A DNA stretch of 36,854 nucleotides from Chromatiales bacterium (GTDB taxonomy: Bacteria; Pseudomonadota; Gammaproteobacteria; Chromatiales; Chromatiaceae), in the NCBI GenBank assembly GCA_024712425.1, contig JAKRWE010000010.1, positions 1-36,854 of the forward strand, in the 5' to 3' direction. The notes beneath the pieces were generated by a model that did not search any database, had not been told where the DNA came from, and worked only from the letters and a program-made list of their open reading frames with translations. Below, piece by piece: positions 8,481 through 17,233 of this stretch. The translations under genes and the position numbers were made by a program. Every line of letters begins with the position of its first letter. Position 1 is the first letter of the stretch.

Positions 8481-9023
8481 CTAGACCTCCGGGTCGCTGG
8501 CGTGGTGTTGTGGCGGCTCCAGCCCCAGGAACTGGTTGACCGCATGTAGCAGGAAGCCCAGGCTGCTGATCATCACGCAGCCGAAGGACAGGGGGATCAT
8601 GGCCTTGATGATCCAGCGGTAGGGCAGTCCGCCGGGGTCGCCGCTCATCTCGCCGAGTTCATAGGCCTCGCGCGCGAAACCGATGCCGTAATCGGCCACC
8701 GGGTAACAGAACGGCCACAGGAACACGATAGTGCCGAAGATGTCGATCAGGGCCTGGCGGCGCGGGCTGGCCTTTTCGTACAGGATATCCACCCGCACAT
8801 GCCCGTCGGCCTGCAGGGCGTAGGCGACGCCGAACAGGAAGATGGCGGCGAACAGATGCCATTCCAGTTCCTGCATACCGATGGACACATCATTGAAGGC
8901 GTAGCGTTTCACCACGTCGTAGAACACATTGGCGACCAGCAGGAGCAGCAGGGTTGCGGAGAAATAACCGACCCCCACGGAAAACCGGCTGATGGCCTTT
9001 TCCGCCTTGAGCAATATGGACAT
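8481..9023 (-). CDS. dctQ: TRAP transporter small permease DctQ
   Basis: DctQ is the small four-helix membrane partner that joins DctM to the binding protein. The 180-residue protein has four hydrophobic segments (about 15-40, 52-75, 90-115 and 140-170). It contains the usual motif EWHLFAAIFLFGVAYALQADGHVRVDIL around 50-78. It sits between dctP, 84 bp upstream with a hairpin between them, and dctM, 3 bp downstream. Confidence 0.92.
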   Translation of the reverse strand: MSILLKAEKAISRFSVGVGYFSATLLLLLVANVFYDVVKRYAFNDVSIGMQELEWHLFAAIFLFGVAYALQADGHVRVDILYEKASPRRQALIDIFGTIVFLWPFCYPVADYGIGFAREAYELGEMSGDPGGLPYRWIIKAMIPLSFGCVMISSLGFLLHAVNQFLGLEPPQHHASDPEV

Positions 9024-9054
9024 GCTGATTCCCTGACAACTACATAAAAGACAA

Positions 9055-9080
9055 GGCGGCCATGGTAACCCATGACCGCC
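9055..9080 (-). promoter_or_regulatory. stem-loop between dctP and dctQ
   Basis: GGCGGCCATGG at 9055-9065 pairs with CCATGACCGCC at 9070-9080 around the loop TAAC, giving an 11-bp stem with one wobble pair. On the transcribed strand it is followed by TTGTCTTTTATG, a broken T-run. It may be a leaky terminator or an mRNA-stabilising hairpin that lets the binding protein be made in excess over the permeases. That role is inferred from position. Confidence 0.5.
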
Positions 9081-9107
9081 TCTCCGGTTAAGCGGGTGAG
9101 TAGGATG

Positions 9108-10181
9108 TTATTCCATCTTGTCGCCAACCGAGTTCAGGTAGGCCTTGTCGGAGATGTTGGTCCAGGCCCGCACCTTCCGCAGGTAGACCTTTTGCGAATC
9201 GATGATCTCCTTCGCCAGCGGATCCTTGGCGGCGCGTTGCGCCAGCAGATCCTCGTTGGCCTTGTACATCGCGTTCAGCACCTCTTTGGGGAAGGTGCGG
9301 ATCTTGATGTTCGGGTACTCGGTCTTGATCTTTTCCCAGTTGACCGCGCTCTCGTGATAGGACTGGGCGTACATATCGTAGGAAACGGCCTTCATCGCGG
9401 TCACGAGAATGCTCTGCAGGTCCTTGGGCAGCTTGTCGAACTTCTTCTTGTTGACCAGAAACTGCAGTTCGGTGGCGGGCTCATGCCATCCGGTGTAATA
9501 GTAGGGAGCGATCTTGTGGAAGCCCATGCGCAGGTCCAGCGAGGGGCCTACCCATTCCAGGGCGTCGATGGTGTTGCGCTCCAGCGCGGTGTACAGCTCG
9601 CCCGCCGGGATGTTGGTCGGCTTGGCGCCCAGCTTGGCCAGCACCTCGCCGGCGAAGCCTGGTATCCGCATCTTCAGGCCCTTGAGGTCGTCCAGCGACT
9701 TGATCTCCTTGCGGAACCAGCCACCCATCTGGTTGCCGGTGTTGCCGCCGGGGAATGACAGCACGCCGTACTTGTCATAGACCTTCTTCATCAGGTCCAT
9801 GCCGCCGCCGTAGTAGAACCAGGCGTATTGCTCGGGCGCGGCCATGCCGAACGGCATGGTGGTGAAATACAGGGTGTTCGGATCCTTGCCCTTCCAGTAA
9901 TAGGAAGCGGAGTGACCCATGTCGTACTGGCCGGCACGGACCATGTCGAAGATGCCCAGCGGCGCCTTGTGCTTGTTCTTGGAGTCGATCTTGATCCGGA
10001 GACGGCCGTCGGACATCTCCTTGACCAGTTTGGCAAGGTTTTTGGTGGTGTCACCGAAGATCGGGAAGTTGGGTGGCCAGGTCTCGGCCAGACGCAGGGT
10101 GTAGGTCTTGGCAGCGAACGCGGTCGAGGCAGATGCCCCGAGCACCAGTGCCAGCGATGCACCAATCAGTTTCTTGAACAT
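9108..10181 (-). CDS. dctP: TRAP transporter substrate-binding protein DctP
   Basis: This is the periplasmic binding protein of the TRAP system. The 357-residue precursor has a signal peptide ending near residue 23-24 (STAFAA before KTYTLR). Family features include the GLKMRIPG arginine motif and PAGELYTALERNTIDALEWVG. The latter pattern resembles the TakP-type subgroup, which binds 2-oxo acids and related carboxylates, so an organic acid substrate is likely but not shown. A strong Shine-Dalgarno AGGAGG lies just before the ATG. It is the first gene of dctP-dctQ-dctM. Confidence 0.93.
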   Translation of the reverse strand: MFKKLIGASLALVLGASASTAFAAKTYTLRLAETWPPNFPIFGDTTKNLAKLVKEMSDGRLRIKIDSKNKHKAPLGIFDMVRAGQYDMGHSASYYWKGKDPNTLYFTTMPFGMAAPEQYAWFYYGGGMDLMKKVYDKYGVLSFPGGNTGNQMGGWFRKEIKSLDDLKGLKMRIPGFAGEVLAKLGAKPTNIPAGELYTALERNTIDALEWVGPSLDLRMGFHKIAPYYYTGWHEPATELQFLVNKKKFDKLPKDLQSILVTAMKAVSYDMYAQSYHESAVNWEKIKTEYPNIKIRTFPKEVLNAMYKANEDLLAQRAAKDPLAKEIIDSQKVYLRKVRAWTNISDKAYLNSVGDKME

Positions 10182-10313
10182 GGTTCCTCCTGAAATGGGG
10201 GGATTGTTATTGAGAGCGTATCGGGCGAGCCGATCAGATGAATGTAGCGCACCCGGCGGGCGCGTACAATGGGGTTTTGGGTTGGCGACAGGGTAACGTC
10301 ATCCAACCCGTGC

Positions 10314-10464
10314 GGGGCGGGTCGCCTGCTCGGAAAAACGCCGTAAATACATCCCTGGCCGCTTACAGCTTCCTGCCTCCCGCGGCACTCGCACATCCCT
10401 GTGCATCGTAGGCTCTACGACGGCATCCCTGCCGTCGAAGTTTTCCAAGCAGGCGACCCGCCCC
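10314..10464. repeat. 151-bp element with 24-bp terminal inverted repeats
   Basis: The left arm 10314-10337 and right arm 10441-10464 are reverse complements at 23 of 24 positions. The outer part is GGGGCGGGTCGCCTGCT. The roughly 100-bp centre contains several short ATCCCTG segments and CGACGGCATCCCTGCCGTCG, itself a smaller hairpin. No ORF is supported. It lies in the 448-bp gap between the dctP start and the PCuAC gene, which otherwise holds only a terminator and the dctP leader. The structure is like a small non-coding repeat (MITE-like or extragenic palindrome). A folded RNA is the alternative. Confidence 0.6.
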
Positions 10465-10504
10465 ACTTTTCAACGACTTACGAGTTTAGATGACGAGGTC
10501 CTGG
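10457..10504 (+). repeat. dispersed 48-bp intergenic repeat, copy 1
   Basis: The right end of the inverted-repeat element and the 40 bases after it match the reverse complement of 36668-36715 upstream of nadB at 40 of 48 positions. Six of the eight differences fall in one 7-base spacer. The shared parts are CCCGCCCCACTTTT and TTACGA-TTTAGATGACGA-GTCCTGG. Confidence 0.6.
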
Positions 10505-10568
10505 GGCTGGAGACAGACATTCTGTCGGCCTGCCCGTCCCGCGGTGTTTCGGGTCATAATGAAGGCAC

Positions 10569-10598
10569 AAAAAAAGCCGGAGCCACCAGGACCTCGGC
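10569..10598 (-). terminator. intrinsic terminator of the PCuAC operon
   Basis: On the minus strand a GC-rich stem (GCCGAGG pairing with CTCCGGC with one bulge, 10593-10598 with 10576-10582) is followed directly by seven T residues (10569-10575). It lies 31 bp after the stop of the PCuAC gene. Confidence 0.6.
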
Positions 10599-10629
10599 AA
10601 ACAACCCGCATGGGGTTGGGGAACGTTCT

Positions 10630-11166
10630 TTACCTGGCGCCGCCGCACTTGCCGGCGCCGCATTTTCCTTTCATGGCACCACATTTGCCGCCCATGGATG
10701 CGCCCTTGTTCATCATCATGCCCATGCCGACCTGACGGACCCTGAGATCGACCGGTACGGTACTGCCGTCGTCCAGGGTCAGGTCGATATGGATGGCCTC
10801 GCCCGGCTTGATCTGGTGTTTCAGGTCGATCAGCATCACGTGATAAGAGCCCGGCTTGAGCTCGACACTGCCGTGGGCCGGCACATCGATGGCATCGACC
10901 CGGCGCATGCGCATGACACCGTTGTCGTGAATGTGGTTGTGCAGCTCGGTTACCTCCGAGACATCAGATTTCGCCACCACCACCTTGCGGTCCTGATCCG
11001 AATCGTTACGGATCAGCATGAAGGCCCCACTGTTTCGTGCAGTGGGCGGTACAGCCCGTGCATAGGCATTTTCCACTGTCACGCCATTGGTGGCAGCTGC
11101 GGCAACCCGTGCCGCATTGATCGAGGTGGCCAGAAAGGCCGCAGTCAGAAGATGAGCCAGCTTCAT
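10630..11166 (-). CDS. PCuAC-type periplasmic copper chaperone with KCG-repeat tail
   Basis: PCuAC (DUF461) proteins carry copper in the periplasm, often to cytochrome oxidase. The 178-residue precursor has a signal peptide of about 24 residues. Its Cu(I) site matches the family spacing H-x10-M-x21-H-x-M exactly: H76, M87, H109 and M111. After the domain, residues 147-178 form a Met-, Gly-, Lys- and Cys-rich tail with three KCG units (161-163, 168-170, 173-175) and a run of Met (148-152). The tail is not part of the core domain and could bind more metal. It resembles the GKCG repeats of small metal-linked peptides modified by MNIO (DUF692) enzymes, but no such enzyme is in the window. Its ATG overlaps the upstream gene by 4 bp. 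Confidence 0.9.
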   Translation of the reverse strand: MKLAHLLTAAFLATSINAARVAAAATNGVTVENAYARAVPPTARNSGAFMLIRNDSDQDRKVVVAKSDVSEVTELHNHIHDNGVMRMRRVDAIDVPAHGSVELKPGSYHVMLIDLKHQIKPGEAIHIDLTLDDGSTVPVDLRVRQVGMGMMMNKGASMGGKCGAMKGKCGAGKCGGAR

Positions 11167-11630
11167 GGGTAGTCCTCCAGGGAAACAGGCATACAGAACG
11201 ACGACCCGGGCCGGGACACGGCACGGGTGCGAAAAAACGGCTTGGATTCAGGCCAGGGGCGGGCCGCGACTGGTCGTGTCGGTTGGCCGTGCGCGGGCAC
11301 AGCGACCGCTGTGCTCGCAAGGGTGGTGCTCCAGCTGAGCACCTGCATGGGCGGTTGAACAACAGCGACCACGGGGGACAGGTTGTTCAGCAGGTTCGAA
11401 AAGAGCATCGCAGCCGATGCATGCGGATGATGGCTGGTTGCGCCAGCGGAGGGATCCAGTTGGATATTCCTGGCCCCCTGCAGGGTGCAGATGACCACGG
11501 TGATACCGTTGCTGTCGCGCCGGTACTGGCTGTGCGCCTGCAGCGGGATGAGCAGTTGCACAAACAGCAGCGCCACCAGGCCCTTGGCCAGGCGGGCGCT
11601 TGTCCTGTGCTGTCTGAGTGCCTGCAACAT
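11163..11630 (-). CDS. DUF2946-like hypothetical membrane-anchored protein
   Basis: The product (155 residues from the ATG at 11630) has one N-terminal hydrophobic segment, ARLAKGLVALLFVQLLIP, then ITVVICTLQG and a His-rich stretch SHHPHAS. This pattern recalls DUF2946, a family often found beside copper genes, but the match is weak. Longer starts upstream lack good signals; the furthest is TTG at 11702. Its stop overlaps the start of the PCuAC gene as ATGA, so the two are cotranscribed. The C-terminal part is rich in Pro and Arg and has no recognisable fold. A role in copper handling is inferred from the neighbour. Confidence 0.6.
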   Translation of the reverse strand: MLQALRQHRTSARLAKGLVALLFVQLLIPLQAHSQYRRDSNGITVVICTLQGARNIQLDPSAGATSHHPHASAAMLFSNLLNNLSPVVAVVQPPMQVLSWSTTLASTAVAVPAHGQPTRPVAARPWPESKPFFRTRAVSRPGSSFCMPVSLEDYP

Positions 11631-11723
11631 CGCGTTTATGAGAACAAAACAGGCCGTAACTGTCCAGCGGGGAATGTGATTGTTCTGATCCGGCGCAAAC
11701 AATCGCTCACACCCGACAGGCTC

Positions 11724-12124
11724 CTAGCGGCGGACCGGCCTTGGGCGCCCGTTTTCATCCAGTGCCACATACACCAGCGTGGCATCGGCCACCAGGTCCT
11801 GGTCCTCGATATCATGGCTGCGCTGGCGGGAGGCCTCGGCCTCGATATGGACCGTGACCGAGGTGCGGCCGACCGAGACGATCTGCGAATAGCAGCTGAC
11901 CAGGTCGCCGACCTTGATCGGTGCGATGAATCGCAATTCCCGGACCGCCACCGTCGCCACCCGCCCGCCGGCCTCGCGGACCGCCAGGACACTGCCCGCA
12001 ATATCGATCTGCGACATCAGCCAGCCGCCAAAGATGTCACCCGCTGCGTTGGTGTCTGCGGCATTGCGACCATGCGGCAGGTAAGTTCACGAGGGCCGTT
12101 CAGGGCCTGTTCAGTGTCCGGCAT
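11724..12124 (-). pseudogene. yciA: YciA-type acyl-CoA thioesterase, one frameshift
   Basis: YciA-family hot-dog enzymes hydrolyse acyl-CoAs. Two frames together give a complete protein. From the ATG at 12124 the reading is MPDTEQALNGPRELTCRMVAMP; the next frame continues ADTNAAGDIFGGWLMSQIDIAG to the stop. Adding one G near 12058-12061 (CCGCAG to CCGGCAG) restores 133 residues, against 132 in E. coli YciA. The signature DTN-GDIFGGWLMSQ and the hot-dog helix are intact. The start overlaps the acyl-CoA synthetase by 14 bp, so it is the last gene of the fad operon. Sequencing error is more likely than true inactivation. Confidence 0.8.
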
Positions 12125-13919
12125 AGAGTCTCTCCGCCGCTTCATGGCATTGGTCCAGGATACGTTCACGCCGCAGTTTCAGGGTGGGCGTCACCAGCCC
12201 ATTATCGGGGGTCCAGGGTTGGGGCACCACCGCGATCCGGCGTATCCGGGCATAGCCCGGAAAGGCATGGGTGCGCTGTTCGATATGTTCCATCAGCACC
12301 GAGCACAGCCGTTCGTCATCGTAGAAATGCTGGTTGGCGGGGTCGAGATGCAGCCGCGCCGCGACCCGTTCCAACGCCTCGGGATTCGGCACCACCATCG
12401 CCGAGAGATAGGGTCTGCCTTCACCGATCACCATGACCTGTTCGACCAGTTCATCGAGTACGATGGCATTCTCCATGTCGCCCGGTGGCACCTTCTCGCC
12501 ATTCGACAGGACGATGATCTCCTTCAGTCGGCCGGTGATGCGGATATGCTGCTCGTTGTCGATCTCGACCTTGTCCCCGGTATGCAGCCAACCATCCTCG
12601 TCCCGTATGGCGGCAGTGGCTTCGGGGTTGTTCCAGTATCCCAACATCACGCTGGGACTGCGGGTGAGTAACTCGCCCTGGCCGCTGACCCGGACCTCGA
12701 TGCCGGGCAGGGGACGGCCGACGCTGGCGGGCAGATTGTCGTCCAGGCGGTTGGCGGCGATCACCGGGCTGGTCTCGGTCAGGCCGTAACCCTGCAGAAT
12801 GGGTATGCCCATGCCGATGAACAGGCGCGCCACATCCTCGTTCAGGGCCGCGCCGCCGCACACGGTGAAGCGCAGACGCCCGCCGAGTTTTTCACGGACC
12901 TTGCGCGCGACCAGCCAGTCCAGGAGCGGCTGCAGGAACAGCCAGGGAGTCCAGGCCACCCGTTTTTGTTGCACCTCGAAACGGCGCCAGCCCAGCTCGA
13001 CTGCGCGGGCAAACAAGCGGCGCTTGAGTGGCGACTCCCCGGACACCTTGTCCATGATGCGCCCGTACACCCGCTCGAAGATGCGTGGCACGGATATCAT
13101 CAGGGTGGGCCGGATCGCCAGCAGATCCTGGGCCAGTTGCGGGATGCCGCGGCAGAACGCGACCGGCGTGCCGCTGACGATGGGCAGGTAATAGCCCGCG
13201 GTACGCTCCAGGGTGTGCGACAGGGGCAGGAAGGAGAGCAGCAGATCCGAAGGATAGACCGGAATGACCTTGAGCGCGGCCTGGATGTTCCACAGGATGT
13301 TGTGGTGGCTCAGCATGACCCCCTTGGGACGGCCGGTGGTGCCGGAGGTGTACACGATGGTGGCGAGTGCGTCCGGATCGACGCGCTCCAGCCGGTAATC
13401 GGGGCAGGGCTCGATACAGCGCGCCTGGGCGAGCCAGTCGTGCACCGACATGACATTGGGCAGATCCGTATTCACGCATTCGAGGGTGACGATGCGTTGC
13501 AGACGCCCGAGCAGGTCCCTGATGTCAGCCAAGGCCTGCAGTTGAGCGCCGCTTTGCACCATCATCCACCGGACGCCGGCATCGGTCAGTATCCAGGCGA
13601 TGTTTTCCGCGCGGTCGTTGGTGTAGACCGGGACGGTCACCAGGCCGAGCCCCAATGCGGCCTGGTCGCACACAACCCAGTCCCGGTTGTTGCCACACAG
13701 GATGGCGATACGATCACCCGGCTCCAGGCCATCCTCCAGCATGCGGTTCTGCCACAGCGCAACCTCGTCCTGGGTCTGTTGCCAGGTGAAATCCTGCCAC
13801 GCACCGTCCCGGTAATCACGGTAGGCCAGTGCGTCGGGGCAGCGCAGGACGCGTTCGTGGAACGCCTCCGCCAGGGTCGGGGCAGCGTCCAGGGCGATCT
13901 GTTGTTGTTCCCGTTCCAT
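12111..13919 (-). CDS. long-chain acyl-CoA synthetase (AMP-forming)
   Basis: The enzyme activates fatty acids to acyl-CoA through an acyl-adenylate. From the ATG at 13919, which has GAGGGA 6 bases upstream, the product has 602 residues. It shows all adenylate-forming motifs: YTSGTTGRPKGVMLSH (P-loop), GYGLTETSPV, GWLHTGDKVEID with the ATP-ribose Asp, and the hinge RITGRLKEIIVLSNGEKVPP, whose Lys-rich part belongs to the C-terminal domain. It resembles the FadD15/FAA1-like long-chain group rather than E. coli FadD. It is the fifth gene of the beta-oxidation operon and supplies its substrate. Confidence 0.92.
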   Translation of the reverse strand: MEREQQQIALDAAPTLAEAFHERVLRCPDALAYRDYRDGAWQDFTWQQTQDEVALWQNRMLEDGLEPGDRIAILCGNNRDWVVCDQAALGLGLVTVPVYTNDRAENIAWILTDAGVRWMMVQSGAQLQALADIRDLLGRLQRIVTLECVNTDLPNVMSVHDWLAQARCIEPCPDYRLERVDPDALATIVYTSGTTGRPKGVMLSHHNILWNIQAALKVIPVYPSDLLLSFLPLSHTLERTAGYYLPIVSGTPVAFCRGIPQLAQDLLAIRPTLMISVPRIFERVYGRIMDKVSGESPLKRRLFARAVELGWRRFEVQQKRVAWTPWLFLQPLLDWLVARKVREKLGGRLRFTVCGGAALNEDVARLFIGMGIPILQGYGLTETSPVIAANRLDDNLPASVGRPLPGIEVRVSGQGELLTRSPSVMLGYWNNPEATAAIRDEDGWLHTGDKVEIDNEQHIRITGRLKEIIVLSNGEKVPPGDMENAIVLDELVEQVMVIGEGRPYLSAMVVPNPEALERVAARLHLDPANQHFYDDERLCSVLMEHIEQRTHAFPGYARIRRIAVVPQPWTPDNGLVTPTLKLRRERILDQCHEAAERLYAGH

Positions 13920-13944
13920 CTCACTCCCTCCTCGGTCCGTGATC

Positions 13945-15924
13945 TCAGGCATGTGCCGGCTCGCCGCCATGCACATGCCCGTTACGATCGGTGTCGTGGG
14001 TGCGCAGATAATTCATGGGGCCGCCGCGGAAGGGCGCGAAGCCGGTACCGAAGATCACGCCGGCATCCACCAGGTCGGCATCCTCGACCACACCATCGCG
14101 CAGGCAGGCGACCGATTCGTTGACCAGGCGGTCGATCATGCGTGCGGCGAGGTCCGCCAGCGGGACCCTGTCCGGAACCCGCTTGGCGTGGACGGCCCGC
14201 CCCCGCTGCCAGCCGTAGAATCCCTGGCCGGTCTTCCTGCCCAGCTTGCCGGCATCCACATGCTCGCGCAGACGGGCAGGGATGCTGCCCCCGATCACGG
14301 GCACCAGCTCCTCGGCGACCGAGAGGCAGATATCCAGGCCCACCGTATCGGCCAGTTCGATCGGCCCCATCGGCATCCCGAACTGCAGGGCCGCCGCGTC
14401 GATGGTCTCCCGCGCGTGGCCCTCCTCCAGGAGCGTCACCGCCTCCAGCAGGTAGGGCATCAACACCCGGTTGACCAGGAACCCCGGCGATGACCGGACC
14501 GGCAGCGGCAATTTGTCGATATGACGGGCGAAGGCCAGTGCCCGGCTCAGCGTCTCCGCCGGAGTGCCCTCGTCGTGCACCACCTCCAGCAATGGCATCT
14601 TTGCCACCGGATTGAAGAAATGCAGGCCGACCAGTCGTCCGGGGTGTTCGAGTTCCTTGCCCAGCAGCTGCAGGGGGATGCCCGAGGTGTTGGTGGCGAG
14701 CAGGGCATCCGCACGCATCCGCGGCTCGAGCTCGGCGTACAGGGCGCGCTTGGCGTCGGCGTTTTCGTAGATGGCCTCGATCACCACGTCGGCCAGCGGC
14801 ACGCCATGGCCGCTGCAGTCCGGTGTCAGGCGGTCCAGCGCCTTGCGTATACGGTAGGGGTCCTTCAGCCGCCGTTCGAACAGGCGCTGTGCCCGGGCCA
14901 TGGCGTTGCCCAGAAGACCCGGTTCACGGTCCTGCAGGGTCACCTGCATGCCGCGCAGGGCGCACCAGGCGGCGATGTCGCCGCCCCATGATCCCGCCGC
15001 CGACCACGTGCACATGGCGTGGGCGAAAGGCCTTTCGGTCACCCATGCCCTTGAGCCGGTCCTGGAGGAGGAGCACCCGGATCAACTGCTGTGCGTTGTC
15101 CGATGTCAGCAGGCGTGCGACCTCGCGCGCCTCGCTGTGGTACAGGCCGCGGGCGCTGCCAGCATGACGCAGCCAGTGCCTGAGCAGCGCATAAGGCGCC
15201 GGATAGTGCTCCGGCCGCACCTTTTTGCGCAGCTCATGTTGCATGTAGGCCGCGACCAGCGGGCGCAGTGGCAGGGCGCCGGGCAGCCGCTGCAGCAGGC
15301 CTGCGCGATGCGGGTGGGGGCGCGTTGCGATGAGCTGCCGCGCGGCATTGCGCAACTGTCGTGCCGGCACGGCGTGGTCGATCAACCCCATGCGCTTCGC
15401 CTGGCGTCCGTTGATGGCGCGCCCCGAGAGCATCAGAGGCAGCGCCCGCAACGGTCCGGCGGCCCGGATGGAGCGTACCGTGCCGCCAAAGCCGGGAAAG
15501 ATGCCGAGGCGCACCTCGGGAAAGCCGAGGCGGGTATCCATGTCGTCACGCGCGACACGGTAGTCGCAGGCCAGGGCCAGTTCCAGTCCGCCGCCCAGGC
15601 AGTAGCCGTGTATCAGTGCCACGCTGGGAAAGGCCAGTGATTCGATGCGTTGCAGGATCTCGTGCACCCGCCGGATATAGCGTTCGGCCCAGGCCGTATC
15701 GTCGATTCCGGCGAAGGCCTTGACGTCCGCCCCGCGATGAATCCGCCCCGCTTGGCCGACTGGATGACCAGACCCCGGGGATGGCTCTGGGCGATCTCCA
15801 CGATCACCTCGTCCAGACCCTCCAGCATTGGCTCAGACAACACGTTGGCCTCGCCGCCCTGTTTGTCGATCGATAGCCAGGCGATGCCCTCGCCGTCTGT
15901 CTCCCAGTGAAAGTCGCTGTTCAT
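13945..15924 (-). pseudogene. FadB/FadJ-like enoyl-CoA hydratase/3-hydroxyacyl-CoA dehydrogenase, two frameshifts
   Basis: This bifunctional enzyme hydrates 2-enoyl-CoA and oxidises the 3-hydroxyacyl-CoA product. Three frames join into one protein of about 659 residues. The first break is at the C-run 15730-15733, where one base is missing (GGFIAG then ADVKAFAG). The second is at 14984-14987, where one C is extra (VVGGGIMG then GDIAAWCALRG). The hydratase half has GYCLGGGLELALACDYRVA and FPEVRLGIFPGFGGTVR with both catalytic Glu. The dehydrogenase half has the NAD motif and LHFFNPVAKMPLLEVV with the catalytic His. The two changes cancel in sum, so the frame is lost only between them. The ATG overlaps the thiolase stop as ATGA and has a good GAGGAGG. 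Confidence 0.85.
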
Positions 15925-17233
15925 GACACACCCTCCTCACAGAGTTCCACTAGCATGGCGCCGCCCTGACCACCGCCGATGCGCAGGCTGGCCATGCCGC
16001 GCCTGCCGCCGCGTCGACGCAGGCTGTGCAGCAGATGCAGCACGATGCGTGCGCCACTGGCCCCCGCCGGATGGCCGAGACTGATGCCGCCGCCGTCCGG
16101 ATTGAGTCGTTCGTCATCGATAGCGCCGAAGGGCTGCGCGAGCCCCAGTTCGTCTCGGCAGAAGGCCTCGTCCTGCCAGGCCGCCAGGCAGGCGAGCACT
16201 TGCGCGGCGAAGGCCTCGTTGATTTCCCATTGATCGATGTCTCCACTGGCCAGGCCCTGGCGTTGCAGGATGGGGGGCCATGGCATACACCGGCCCAGCC
16301 CCATGTATTCCGGTTCGAGTCCGGCCCATTGGTTGTCCACGATGCGCCCGAGCACCGGCAGGCGGTGTTCCTTTACCGCCTCTGCCGAGGCCAGCAGCAG
16401 GGTGGCTGCACCGTCGCTCACCTGGGCGCTGTTGCCCGCACTAACCGAGCCGCCGATGCGATCGAATACCGGGCGCAGTGCGGCCAGCCTTTCCAGGCTG
16501 GTGTCGCTGCGCAGGCCTTCGTCGGCCAGGTAGACCCGCCCGTCACTGTCGTACAGCGGAACCACCTCCTCATCGAGCTGCCCGCCTTCCATTGCCTTGC
16601 CCAGCCGTTGATGGCTGCGCAGGGCGTAGCGGTCCATGGCCTCACGGTCGATAGCAAAGCGCTCGGCCAGTTCCTCGGCTGTCTGCCCCATGGAGATACC
16701 AACCACCGGGTCGGTGAGACCGCGCAGCAGGCCGATGACGGGCTTGAGGTGCCGGGCGCTGAGTCGCGTGAGCATCCGGCCACGCGCCGCCAGGGTACGT
16801 GCGCGCGACCAGTCAGCCAGCCAGGCCACCATCAGGTCGTTCAGCAACACCGGGTGATGGCTCATGGCCTCGGTGCCGCCCGCCAGCACCAGCTGCGCGC
16901 GCCCGCTGCGGATGCTCTGGGCCGCACTGTCGAGCGCCTGCATGCCGGAGGCGCAGTTGCGTTGAACCGTCCTGGCCGATGTGCGTTCGCTGCAGCCGAG
17001 GCGCAATGCCACCACACGCGCGATGTTTGCCTCGTCCGGGCCCGGGGCCACGCAACCCAGGATTACCTCGTCCAGCTGTGAGGGGGCGAGTCCGAGCTGC
17101 AGCAGCAGCGCGCGTGCGGCCGCATGTGCGAGATCCGCGGCATGGAAGGGGCCGGGGCGCCGCGCGCCTTGAGTTGTGGCGTACGGCGTCCATCGACGAT
17201 ATAGACATCAGCGGGTCGAGCTTGCGCGGTCAT
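15921..17233 (-). pseudogene. acetyl-CoA acyltransferase (thiolase, FadI-like), one frameshift and altered active site
   Basis: The thiolase cleaves 3-ketoacyl-CoA to acetyl-CoA and a shortened acyl-CoA. The start MTAQARPADVYIVDGRRTP lies at 17233 inside the fadE 3' end. One base is missing near 17147-17153, after which the frame HAADLAHAAARALL continues to the end; corrected length 437 residues (E. coli FadI 436). NCASGMQALDSAA holds the nucleophilic Cys, NEAFAAQVLA and GISLGHPAGASGAR are intact. In the last motif, RIGGGQGGAML, Arg (CGC at 15981-15983) stands where thiolases have the second catalytic Cys. A single T to C change would explain it. Confidence 0.85.

Noticed and set aside
10182-10310. 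TTGTAC-N17-TACATT upstream of dctP
   Set aside because: Only 3 and 4 of 6 bases match the consensus; too weak to list.
10630-11702. RiPP cluster with an MNIO (DUF692) enzyme around the KCG tail
   Set aside because: No DUF692 or DUF2063 protein is encoded anywhere in the window, so a modification system is not supported here.
11283-12671. 462-codon open frame on the plus strand
   Set aside because: Antisense to three minus-strand genes with clear motifs; composition fits a shadow frame.
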